From: Sinotaia quadrata
Taxonomy: Eukaryota > Mollusca > Gastropoda > Architaenioglossa > Viviparidae
DNA: 64,000 nt
Reading direction: 5' to 3'
NCBI GenBank assembly: GCA_028829895.1
Contig: CM054184.1
Span: 20,501,701 to 20,565,700 of the forward strand
Shown: in pieces, positions 13,340 through 26,100 of the stretch
Position numbering within the stretch: position 1 is the stretch's first letter
How the letters are laid out: the number at the start of each line of letters is the position of its first letter
Translations under genes and position numbers: made by a program
The notes under the pieces: model-generated
Databases searched by the model: none
Seen by the model: only the letters and a program-made list of their open reading frames with translations
What the model was told of the DNA's origin: nothing

Positions 13340-13603
13340 ATGGAACTTGGAAAAGTTCTAAAATACTTAATGGTTGGCCACTTAGCTGCAGTAGAGGTCG
13401 AACCTCCTCCAGCAGACTTTGACGGGCTGGACGTTTTAGCATACACAACGTCTGCAGGTACACTTTGGCAATGGCGCGGGCCTAGAGATCAATTCCTTGG
13501 TGTATATGATGTGGTGCGTAGCAGTAGCATCATTACAACCACCAAATGCTGCCTGCCATCTGAGGTAAAGGTGTCACTTTTACTACAAGTCCACTACAAA
13601 TGA
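13340..13603 (+). CDS. Coding-like fragment, unknown
   Basis: An 87-codon open frame in a GC-richer island within AT-rich DNA. It contains VEPPPADFDGLDVLAYT and GTLWQWRGPRDQFLGVYDVV. An in-frame donor-like CTGAG/GTAAAG occurs at about 13,562-13,567, so an exon could end there. The start context is weak and no partner exon is seen. It may be an orphan exon or a transposon remnant. I do not recognise the protein. Confidence 0.25.
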   Translation: MELGKVLKYLMVGHLAAVEVEPPPADFDGLDVLAYTTSAGTLWQWRGPRDQFLGVYDVVRSSSIITTTKCCLPSEVKVSLLLQVHYK

Positions 13604-14964
13604 CCGGTCTCTCTCGCAAACAGAAATATACAGGACTACTGGTTAAAACAAGGTTATTCAGCAGTGATGACATGAAGGAATGTGTGATATGACAGTTGAC
13701 AGCATGACACGACATGGCATTTTTCTCAGTCATTATTCTAGTTAATTCAATATACAGTGTTGTAGACACGTAGAGCATTCACATACAATCAACAACGTTA
13801 TTAAATTTGATTTTAAAAAACCAATGAATTTGTATAAGATAATCGTTGTTTGTTTACCATTGTCAGTAGGACAATTAGTTGATTACATTAATCACACAGT
13901 CAAAGAATGAATACCAATAAATTGCTCCATGTACTTATATTACTACTAATGAAATAATATGTTTAAAATATAATTTGCTTTCATGCATTGCATAGTGAAA
14001 TAGATTTTCTCACCTTGATACGGCAGTGTTATTGATTGTATTTAGGATTTTACCTTATAATTATAATTAATTAGCCAAGGGAGAAAATCTCTTCTCGAAC
14101 AATGGGAACGGTGAAAATGTCTGCTGAGTTTAGTGTGGATGTAGTATTTTTATCACAGTTGGTCCTGGGAAGAATTTTATTTTTAAAACTTCATCGACAA
14201 TGCATGGAAACAAGAAAAATTACTCTCGTTCTAACCCGAGAGTTAAACACTGAGCTTGCCCACGCAGTACTAGTTTCCCAAAGTGTCATCACGATGTATT
14301 GGCGACTCGTGGGTCACGCATACTGGTGGAATTGACTCCCAAATTATACAGCAGGTAGTGGTTAAATATGATATTGTCTGACATTGAAGTATGTAGCCAC
14401 ATATATATTTTTTAAAATGCCAGATATATAAATTAATTATTTGCAGTTCATTATCTGTGCAACAGGAAAAATATATATATTATCTCTGTTTCCAATATAT
14501 GTATACGAGACTCTCGCGTTCAAGTACATGTAAACGAGACGAGGAAATGTATGTCAGAAATTGGGCACTTTAACACAGGTATTTATAAGAGGTGACATGG
14601 GGAACTGGCAAAGAGAAACATGAAAAAAATGCTACCAGCTTGAAACTGTTCAGAACGTGTCTACACAACGTGATATCTTAAACATCTCTTCCGCCACAGC
14701 ATTTTATATTTACACGAATATATATTTCTTCCACGACAGTATACTAATTTACAGGTACATACATATAAATATCTCTTCCGCCACAGCATTTTATATTTAC
14801 ACGAATATATATTTCTTCCACGATAGTATTACTAATTTACAGGTACATACATATAAAGCATCACTAACTAAGCCACTGCCTAGTGTTTCTAATTTTGTGA
14901 GTGAACCACAGCTGGAATGCAGTTAGTAACAAATATGTAAAGTGTAATAACATAGGTTGAGATC
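13604..14964. other. Intergenic DNA with one tandem duplication
   Basis: Contains a 96-bp direct duplication at about 14,685-14,860 (ATCTCTTCCGCCACAGCATT then a TTTACACGAATATATATTTC block). An open frame at 14,102-14,335 (+) has no recognisable motif or splice support. Unique DNA ends at about 14,965, where similarity to the other receptor units begins. Confidence 0.4.
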
Positions 14965-15702
14965 GAATCACGCCATTGTTTCACCACGTTTATAGGATTT
15001 TTTTCCTTTTAGTGCCTTCTCCAATTTAAAATCTAGGACTTTTAAAATAAAGGAATCATTGTTTTAAATGAAAATGGATTCGTACGAGATTACAAAATTA
15101 AAGAAAATAGCAATGTTCTAATCCATGTTGACAGAATCGGTGACATTTTAAAAATCAGTATATACTATAAAAATGTTAAATCAATTAAATCTTTCGATAA
15201 TAAATTTAACACCGTCTCTACTTTCATTTAAAGTTTAGTAACGATACATTTTCCTCATCGCCTTAGTCCACTATGGAGTGGGTTTGTTTTGCCCCAGCGT
15301 CGCGCAAAAACGGAGAGACACCATTCTTAACCACCCTTTTAATATCGAGTACATATGCATGACTCTCTATGCACGTATAGGTGTATTATGCAAAAGGACA
15401 AAGTTACAGTTGCTCTAGCTATTTTCGCGTAAAATTTAATACGTTAGTACTGAGTTTGATTCGTGGTTAAATGGGCATTAGTGCTCATCTGATTTTGTAT
15501 TGTCTTGTCTTCAGTAGAACTCATTTGAATTTGTAAGTATGCAGGTTTTCAAGGACGTAGACTGTATCAAATGTTGATGACAGTAACATATTACCATTTT
15601 GATTTAAATACAGAACATTGAAACATATAGATCTTTTGCCGATGATTATATTGTCAATGACCAAATCAAAAGTAAACAGAAGTTTGGAAAAATTGTCTTA
15701 TT

Positions 15703-17578
15703 TCAGATGGTAGTTTGACAGCTGTATGGCGTTTTCTTTGCGGTGTTATGGCCTTGATCAGTAAAGTCTGAACACTCTAGAGAGTTGGGCACAGTTGAAT
15801 CCGAAACTTGATGAACACCAAACTGTTCTAACCGGACACTGCTTCCTTTCTCTGGGTTTTCTCTTTTACTGTGCTGGCTGCTTGTTCTCGTAACACAGCG
15901 ACCTAATTCCGTGCAATTCGCATGCACTTTAATAGACGCTTGTCTCTTTGGACCGTTGGGTGCAGATCCGCACTGGAACTGTGTAACATCCGAAACACAC
16001 TCGACCGGGTATGATGATGCTGTTGATGCGATCCGCTTAGGTTGCGTCTGATTGACTGATCGGTTTTGTCTCATCTCGACTTCGTGGTGGCCGTTGGGAG
16101 AATTTCCAGTCGCAGTTTGCTGCAGAGAGACAGAGGTATTGTCGGTAGTACTCGAAGTGACAGAAACATCGCTGCACCATGCCTCTGTCTCGCTAGATAG
16201 AGCCGGTGTTTTTCTTTCTTTGTTGTGCGACGGTTTTCCTCTATCACATGCGTCATTGCTTCCGAGTTTTGACCTGTGACGATGACTGTTTTCTGTTTCG
16301 GCTCTCCGCCTTCTGGTTTTTCTGGCACAGTCTGCTGACACACCTGTCAGGTCAACGGGGGCTGATGCACTCCTGCCATAATTGTGTACACGACCATTCG
16401 AGTTTGCTTGACGGCATCCTGAAGCGTTGCATTTCTTGAGCACACAGTTTGTTCTCTGGGCGGGTATCGTTTCTATCCCTGGTTCCGTCTCACTGCCACT
16501 GAGAAATGACTCGACATCGTCTGTTTGGAAATCTTGGTCTGTCATGCATGCAGTGCAGTTAGGATCGCTGCAACTGTCCCGATCCTCGCTTTCTCCTGGC
16601 GTGGATTCTGAACTGCTGTGTCTCTTTGTTCGATACCTGGGTGACTTGTTTCGCTGTTGTCTGCACAATCGTTGGTTAGAGGAAGTGCGTGTAGGTGACA
16701 GTTGTGGCTCTGAATAATTGCGGGTACGTTTCAAAATACATTGATTGGTCCCGATTGGAAGAGGTGTCGGCATCTGTCTGAGGGTGACGTTTGAAGGAAC
16801 CTGTTGTGAGAACCTGTGATTAGCCGGATACCTTTGCTGGACACCTCGTAAGTATGTTTCTTTATGGTCTGGTAAATATTCTGAATTACTGCCGTCGTTT
16901 GTTGCTAATCCACTCTTATCACCGTAGACTCTTGATTTGGAAGGTTTTGTGAGGGGATTGTGTATATCAGCCTGGTGACAGATGGATGTGTCGCCACCCG
17001 TTTTATTTCCAATTGCTTGAGATTTTCTAGGAAATGTTCTACAATTTGTGCAAGTTGATTCTGGACAACAGTTATCCCCCTTTGTAGCAGGAGAACAAAT
17101 ATTGAAACTGCTATTATTACAGTCCATTGAGGAATGAACACTGCACAAATTTGGCATTGTATTGCAATGGGCCACATTGAAGTGGGGCGTTGAACAGTGA
17201 TGAGTTTGGGCATGCCTTTGAAAGGATGGGTTTGGCTCCTGCACTTCGGATATGTCTGACAGCGAGGTAAAAGGAACTGGGCACGTTTTTGGTGTAAGAC
17301 AACCGTTCATGCGAAGATCCGGCTGGAACGCCGTGGTACACTGATGCTGAGACACAGGAGGTTCACTGAACCCCCTTTGCGAAATCCGTTCAGCCATCCA
17401 GCCTCCCGTGTCCTCGGCACTGTCTGACTTGTCTCTGACGTGTGCCTGAGAGTGACCACCCTGACCTGTCAGTAGCGGGCGTTGTTCAGCTCGTGCTCGT
17501 CTATCTTGGTGCAGGTCATTCGGAACTTGTACCTGACTTCGGGACAGGAGACTTTGGCTATTGTCTGGATTACTTCCC
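15703..17578 (-). CDS. Receptor copy 1 exon 8 (cytoplasmic tail, stop)
   Basis: 1876 bases: one base completes an arginine codon, then 624 codons and the stop. The acceptor is a CAG at 17,579-17,581. It encodes a polar, low-complexity tail rich in S, T, N, Q, R and C, with no folded domain I recognise. An acidic DDVESFLSGSETEP segment follows the second Cys knuckle. It lacks the LGS tripeptide (9 bases) found in copies 2 and 3. Opposite-strand open frames here are shadows. Confidence 0.9.
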
Positions 17579-20060
17579 CTGTCGACGAAATAATCTTGGT
17601 TAATAGTGGTATACTGGGCTAAGAAAGTTGTTTGCTTTCATGAAAGAAAAAAGTGAGTTGATTAAATGTTTAGTAAATGTTGAGTGCACACTTTATCAAT
17701 ATTAAAATGCTACGTTTGAGTTGGAATCATAGGAAAAATAATATAAATTAATTTGTATGTTGTATTTTTGTGGTATCACATTCATACCTCAGTGCTAATC
17801 CATTTGTGCTGCCATTGTTTGCTGACTTTTGCTCGCGTGCACTGGAATTACTAATTATTCCTGCACTTTTCTGCTTGCTATTGCCGTTCTCGCACCGCAG
17901 TGGGTAACTTTCCATATCGGTGAGCATATCAGAATCTAAACAAACAGGTAAAGAAATATACAATTACCGTGCAGACTTAGGTTTGCTTTTGTATGAATCT
18001 GAGTTTGCTTTAGTGCGAACCTAACTTGTTTTGTTTTGTATGAATTTGACTGAGTTTTGTTTTTGTATGAATCTGATTATCTCTACATCACTCCAATTGA
18101 GATTTTTTTCTATATTACTGTTACTTAGCTTTATTTTTCAAGTTTTAATTTCTTCTTTTTAAAGCAGTTTTCACAATTATTCTTTAGGACATTTAAACAG
18201 TTGCATCCAGAGAATTATTTATAAAATAAAATAAATGTAAGATTTTATTATTACACATATTGACATTTTTCAAGTGTGACAGATTGGCAGGCCGCAGTCC
18301 TGTAATTCAAGTATTTACACACAAAATACTAACATCTATGACAATCACATCTTTAAATCTAGAGTTACTGCTACTACTTTATTGCAACCATTATTCTTCT
18401 CTCTCAAGAGTCTAGTGCATTTATGGTGTGACAGTAAATTTGTCCCTCACTATTATAAATTTAAATAGTTATACAAATTGCTAAATATTCAAAATAACCT
18501 GACGTGGGCACTCTTTATAGTGTTATTTGTGAAAGTGCCTGAGTTGAAGTAAACAGCTCCAGGCAAGAACATTCTGCATTGCTGATGTAATGCAAGCAGA
18601 TTGAATAGTTTTCTGCTATCCAATTATTATGATTTATGAGAATGAGACCAGCCAATGGGCTGAGATTAAAGAATTCACTTGCTGTAGAAGATTTTACTCT
18701 CTGTTCACTTTTGAATTTGAAGTGGAAGAAGAAAGTCTGTCTTTGAAAGGCAGTCATTAGCTTGATGGTGAGTTAAACTGACAGATTGAGAGAGAAGAGA
18801 CAGGAATATTTCATGCAATTTTGCTACAGATATGTTATACTTGTGTAGTGATGTACTATATGAGTTGACTTTTCAGAGATGGTAAAACCATTGTCTTTCT
18901 TAAAATCGTTACTCTTCAGTATCCACGTACCCGCTATATACCCCGTTCCAGGTTCGGTGGTTATGTAATGTCTGTCGCGCAAAGCTCTTCTCCGACGTCG
19001 GGCTGAAATGAACGTTAGAGGGAAAAAAAATAATGGTATATTTATTTATCAGTTATTTAATTCCTAAGCTATTTTGATTATGGAATGCAATATGTTCTCT
19101 TTCTTACTTACTGAGTATTTTTTCACAGTTCTATAATGGAATCATACAGTAAATATTTGTTGCACAATTATACTTCTTTTTCATTCAGAAAATAACCAAT
19201 AATATAATGGCTATATTACTACCCCACACACCCTACCCCAAAAGCTCAAAGTTTTCATTACCTGGAGAATATTTATGTTTTAGGAGCTCTCCAAAGTTTA
19301 ATTCATTTGGTAACGTCAGCGTTAAACTCATTATTTGAGTGTATACGCTAGATGTGTGTGTGTGTGTACATAATGGTGTTTGCGTGTACATTGCTTGTAG
19401 CTTAATGGTGTACATATTGTTGTGAATGTTATTAACACTGCATCTGAACAATGTCTGGACATCCAATGGAAGTGTATAATCTTACTTCTGATAATTAAAT
19501 CAAACAAAATGTAATTTTATCGCACTCAAATACAATACAGATATAATCTAATTATTATGTTAAAGTATGTCGAACGGTATCTTATTATTAGGAAGTAAAT
19601 GATTACAAATACAATATCGATTGTTTATGCTATTACGCACGTTTTCCTTAACACTAAAAGCAGTACTGTGGTATTTTGTATAATGAGACATACAGCAAAT
19701 CGTGTACCTCTCAAAACAAAGCAGACAGTAATAATGAGACATACAGCAAATCGCATACCTCTCAAAACAAAACAGACAATAATAATGATGAGGATTGACA
19801 GAAAGACGAAAGAACCAACTGCAAGGACAATTATTCCAGTAGAATCCAGGTCGCCCGTGTTTTCTAAAAATAAAATAAATGTCATTAGCAAGTCACAAAT
19901 AGGTAAAAAGTATGTATTGTGCTACTCTTTATAAATAATTGAAAACGAAAATATCCTTTTCTTTCTTGCTGCCACGTAACTCATAATACTTATACTACTA
20001 ACATTATCGCACATTTAATTTAATAAGCCAATGTACTATAGAGATAGATAGACAGACAGA

Positions 20061-20100
<40 letters not shown>

Positions 20101-23100
20101 TAGATAGATAAACAGAGAGAGAGAGAAGGATGATTACATTGACACAAAGGTGGTTTTTATTTATTTGCTAACTGCATTAAAGTTTTAGTGCCATTGCCTC
20201 ATAATTACTTTTTACACGCACAGAATTAATAGAGAGTTCATTATCGTCTGCCAGCATAAACTTACCTTCACTTTTGCCTCTTTCCAACATAGATGCGTCC
20301 GATAGAGAGGTTGAAATAGGTTTGGTTAGTAAAGTCGATGTTAAGGAAAATACTTCTGTAATTGTCTGAGGTTCTGTGGTTAAAAAAAAAAACGCATTAG
20401 TGAATGTAATCTGCAGATTGTGTATTTATTTATTTACGATACATTACTATTGTTTAAATTATATTTTATTTTACAACAAAGAAACAAATGGTAAAACTGA
20501 CCTAATTTTATCGATGAAATCATTAGTTTAAAAAGTCCGAATTCCTAGAAATTGTGAGAACTAAAATTGCGTATCGTCACATCCACTGCAATAAACCAAC
20601 ATAGTTAACTTCTATGCTACGATTACGACTACTACTACTACTACTACTACTACAATCAACACTATCACCACCTCCGCATGGACGACGACGGTGATAGTAA
20701 TGATAGAAATGATAGAGAATAATATAATATAATACAATATAATATAATATACAATCTTTTAAATACAAATATGGCCTCACATGCATGTAGAATAACGCTT
20801 CTTGTAAGAAAAAAATACATACAATTTCAAAATAAACAAGGGAAAGACAAAAATGTAACCCATTTAAAATTAGGGTCGATGTAAGAATGGAAAATAGCGG
20901 AATGTTGCTAATCACAGAAACGATTAAAATATTGTCGACACCAACAAAACAGTGAACAATTGGAAATAAAGAGAAATTAAGCTTAAACTCTGATGCCTTC
21001 AACACTAAAATGAAGTTCATATAATGAAAATATATATAGATGGATGGATGGATAACTAGATAGATAGATAGTTAGATATATAAATAAATAGATAGATAGG
21101 TAGGTAGATAGATAGATAGATAGTAAATTAAAATTGCTCATTTCCTGGGGAGTTTCTGAAGATTTTTTAGTTTGAAAAGTCCATCAAAAATCTTGGTCTT
21201 CTTGATACATCTGACTGCCAGTTAATGGTGCATGACGCATGACAGTAGTAAAAGCCAGTACTGACGACTCTCCCCAGTCAGGGCTTAAGTGTTCAAGCTT
21301 GGGTCTTGTTATATACACCATTGCTATCTTCCTTATTGTTGAACACTGCAGTTGTATTAAGATGGAAGGATGACAATGTTTCTTAAATCACGTCTCTTTT
21401 TTCCTCACTTTCTTATGATGTAATAATCCGAAGATTGATATTTTCCATAATTAAGTAACATATTTTATTACCTGTTTCTTGTACACGTGTGATCTGTAAT
21501 ATCACGAGACTCTGCTGACATCTTGTTTTGTGACGCATCTTATCTTCCACATAAAAGTATTCATGTAGCTTGATTCTACGTCATAACATTTCCTTGCTTT
21601 GTATGTGCAATTAGAATCCCGAGAGAAATGTTTTATATATCGTATTTCAATCAATTTTTCTCGAAATATTATCGAGGACTGATTATACATTGTTATACGT
21701 CATTAAACACCTTTTGATTCACCTCATTCCTCTTCGTTTAGTTTTAAAATATTTCTAATTAAACTAAACCATTAATTCTAATTATGATAATAAACAATCT
21801 CACAAAACATATCCAAAATAATAGGTACACATCATTACCACTACAATAAACAGCAATAAAATCGACAGTGAAATCAATGTGCATTACAAAAAAATTTTAA
21901 AGTCATAATCACTGAGAAATCCAACCATCCACTTACTAGGAAAGTGAAACGTATAACTTTCATTACGTCTGATTATATTGCCATTCTTGTGTCCCTTGAT
22001 GACGCAGAAATATGTGGCGCTGTCATGCTCTGTCACGTTAATTTTGGTTATCACCAATTTTGTGCGTCTTGTTATATCAGCATAAAATTCTTGCGCGCCG
22101 ACCTGAATAAGAAAGGAAACTTGTTACAGTGACAATCCGTATTAAACTAAGTAGTGGTTTGCAAGTACAGATGATACATATCTGAATAAGAAAGGAAACT
22201 TGTTACAGTGGCACTCCGTATTAAATTAATTAGTGGTTTGCAAGTACAGATGATACATATCTGAATAAGAAAGGAAACTTGTTACAGTGGCATTCCGTAT
22301 TAGATTAATTAGTGGTTTGCAAGTACAGATTTGTGACATGAAGTGCAAAAAATAAAGTGGATTAAATCTAATTAATTTACATGTTATAGTGTACAACAGG
22401 GCCTATTGTTCACATAAAAACATAAGAAAACATAAAAATTATAAAAGTTTGCTGTTATAGAGTTTGAATTCAGTAAAATCATGTTTCTGTTGAAAATTTA
22501 GAAAATTAGATTTTACTAGTAAAAATATTTTAAAATAAGCAGTATAATTAACTCATTACTGCCAGGATATTTTCTTTATTAACCTAAATTATTAACTTAA
22601 TTTGGATACATTTTAATTTATAATAGTGTATAAACCTACAGCTACGCAACGTGAAAGAATTAGCCATCATAAAAGAAGCTCTATTTTTCTCAACTAAATA
22701 TAAAACGGGCTAATTATTATTTTGCAAAGATAATATTAAGTATTAAAAACAGTATCTAATTAAATATATTTTATAAAAATATGATAATAAGCCTAATTGC
22801 GATATTTCTATTCTTGAATGCAAGTCACAGTTTCTACCCTTACTCGCGCAGGTTTAAAACATTCACACAGCTATGTGAAACTTAATCAAAACATATCGAG
22901 ATTATCAGAACTCTTAGCTGTTTTGAATCGTCGATGATTCCAAAATATTTCTCCCCTCTTCTTTGCAACCACCTGATCTGATTGGAAAACGAAAGTTATT
23001 TTTCTAATTTGGTACTTAAATTCGTCACACCAATACAAAATGACATGAGAGTTATCTTTCCTGAATATGACGCCTTTCAATATCGTCTTTATTTTATATT

Positions 23101-26100
23101 TACAAATTTATTAGTTCCATTTATAACGTGATAAAGAGGAAACGAAGTCAAATTAGTTTTCCTAAAGCTGAATATTTCTGAATATTTAAATACATTTGAA
23201 AAAACCAACAACATTAATATATGAATACTTCCGGTAAAAGAAACCTATTTAATTCCACAATTCGTTTTCGTATGACATACCGCGGTTTGGAAAAAGAATA
23301 AAAGTTTTGTATCTGATTTATGTGAAAATTAGCGTTGTAAAGAATCTGCTTTAAAAAAAATATTATTTCTTCACAAAATTGATCAATTGCAGATAAAAGA
23401 AATATCGAATATTGCTTTAATGTATTATCCCTCCTAAAAAGAAAACATTGTTACGGTAAGTTTGTTGGATTATTTATAACAATAAAAATTAAAGAAAATA
23501 GTTCTATGTATCCATGTAACAAAAAGAGGTGCCATTTTTCAGTTTAAACTACTTTGTATTACAAATAATTACAAAATTATAAACACATATTCACACAACT
23601 ATCGTATGTATCTCTCACATTAATTCCGAATTTGTAGAATATAAACACATGATATCTCAATGCTTTATTTTTAAGAAAACACATTTCAAATGGATTCATA
23701 CTTCGTGGTACACTTCCCAGGAGAATGAGCCAAAATTAATTGCTCAGGTCTCAAAGCTTTTCTCTTCTTTCAAAATATTGGGTTTCAACGTTTCTGATTG
23801 CGTAATATTTTTATAATATAACATAGCCGATTTGTGTATGAGATGGAAGTGAGAAATATAGTTTAAAGTTTCCTTTTAATGGCTTTTTACAGTGGTCTAA
23901 GACTGCAAATACATGAATAGGACAACAATACATCAATTATTAAAATGCTCAGCGGGTGATTACTTGGTTGCCGGGTATTAGTTCCAAGACAAACACAATT
24001 GGAGTCAATATCTCGTGGTTAATTGTAAACACAGGGTCAGTTTCTGGTTGAGTGTTTGATGTATACTGTCTTTGTGGGTCAACATTAATCAAAACAATTT
24101 AATTGTTCTTTATGTAAGATGGTCAATGGTCCTAATCGAAGAACATTTTTATTTACAATAGGCCATGGTTTAATTGTATGAAGATTCAAAGTCTTTGACA
24201 GAGTTTGACGTAGCTCGGAGTTGATACGGCTAAATGATTGTATATGAGATAGACTTGAACATTATTTAGTAGCATATATACGTGACTGTTTCAAAACTTA
24301 GGTGTATTTATTGTGATAATGTTATTTTTATAATAAATCTTTATCTTTGTTAATTCCTTCTTACGTAATTTAAGTGATACTTGTCTGAAGTAGTCAGTGA
24401 GTGGATGGGGGCGTGACGTGTCAATGATTGGATGAATGTTTGTACGTTGATAAATTACATTACTCCTTAAGTAAGAAGTTCCACCTGTGAACAGATAAAT
24501 TATGTGTCGATAGTACGTTTACGTATAGTGGTGTATGAATGTGGAATTTATATGAGAAACATGTCCTAAATTAAGATTTAACCACTGATTTATGCATTAT
24601 TAAGTGATAAGGTATTCATAATAATAATCATAACAGAGGCAGAACGTATTATAGCGCCAAACAGGTCTCAGGGTATCGATTTTATGGTGTAACTTGCGTC
24701 ACGTCTTCAGTTCCTACAGATCTGGAAAAGGCGGCCATTGTTTCCTCTCACCCGTTCATATATATATAAAATATTAAGAGTGTTCAATATGGAGTGAGAC
24801 ATCAGAGACGTTACAGGTGGTATGGGACACCAGAGTGGGACGTCAGAGACGTTACAGGTGGTATGGGACACCAGAATGGGACGTCAGAGACGTTACAGGT
24901 GGTATGGGACACCAGAATGGATATACCTGTGGGATAAAATAGTGTGTTCGACGTGTGCTTAACTTTGAAGGAATACAATTTGTAGTTTTATCATAGCTGA
25001 ATCTAGACAGAATAATTTAGTGGACGTAAAAATTACTTCTTTTATTTTGACTTTTACATGTCTTACATTGCTTACCATAAAAGGAATTCTACTCAGACTC
25101 GTGTGCTAGACAAATATAAAAACAAGTACCTTTAGTAGTCATGCAGTGACAAATATAAAAACAAGTACCTTTAGTAGTCAGGCAGTGACAAAATATGACA
25201 AATATAAAAATATAAAAACAAGTACCTTTAGCAGTCAGGCAGTGACAAAATATAAGACAAATATAAAAACAAGTACCTTTAGCAGTCAGGCAGTGACAAA
25301 ATATAAGACAAATATAAAAACAAGTACCTTTAGCAGTCAGGCAGTGACAAAATATAAGACAAATATAAAAACAAGTACCTTTAGCAGTCAGGCAGTGACA
25401 AAATATAAGACAAATATAAAAACAAGTACCTTTAGCAGTCATGTAGTGATAAAATATAAGACTGTCAAGCAACCGCGAGAAATATACTGAATGAAACACA
25501 ACGCAAGTTGAAAATATTTGTTAAACAATATATTCGTGAAATAAAGCTCTAAAAAATAATTACACGATTGTTCATCTAAAACCTCTATGAAGATTTACTT
25601 TGTGACTAACTAACACAAGTAGGTTTTAAATGTTGCATGACGTCATCACTTACATGAACGTCCTTGTACTTGGGTTGTGGTTGAGGCCGACCGTCGGCGT
25701 CGAACATGATGATGATTTGGTCGTTTATTCGCGGCGTGGACTCAGAAATAACCAGTAACTGGAGTGAATCGAAGTACTCTTTCAGATTTTCACACTGGCA
25801 GTCCAGACTTAGATTATTTTTGTCTGCATGGTAAACTCCCGCGAAATCTGTTTTGAAAAGAAAGTACATATTTCTGATTAGCTATTTTATCTTGGCTACC
25901 TTAACCAGCAGCTTTGCTCTAAGTAGTAAAAAGTTAATAAGAATACATTATTTTAATAGTAATCAATATTATATTTTTAAAAGATAGAAAAATAATTTAG
26001 ATTAGCTAATAATAAAGTTACCGTCACTGTAAACTTGTGCTTATGGGAGACGGAAAGGATAACTCTCGCAACTCAGAAGGCTTAATTATGCTGTCGTTAA

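Noticed and set aside
16052..16717. Plus-strand open frames opposite exon 8 (also 38,411-38,798 and 59,598-60,482)
   Set aside because: Antisense shadows of the real minus-strand exon, with no splice or start evidence.
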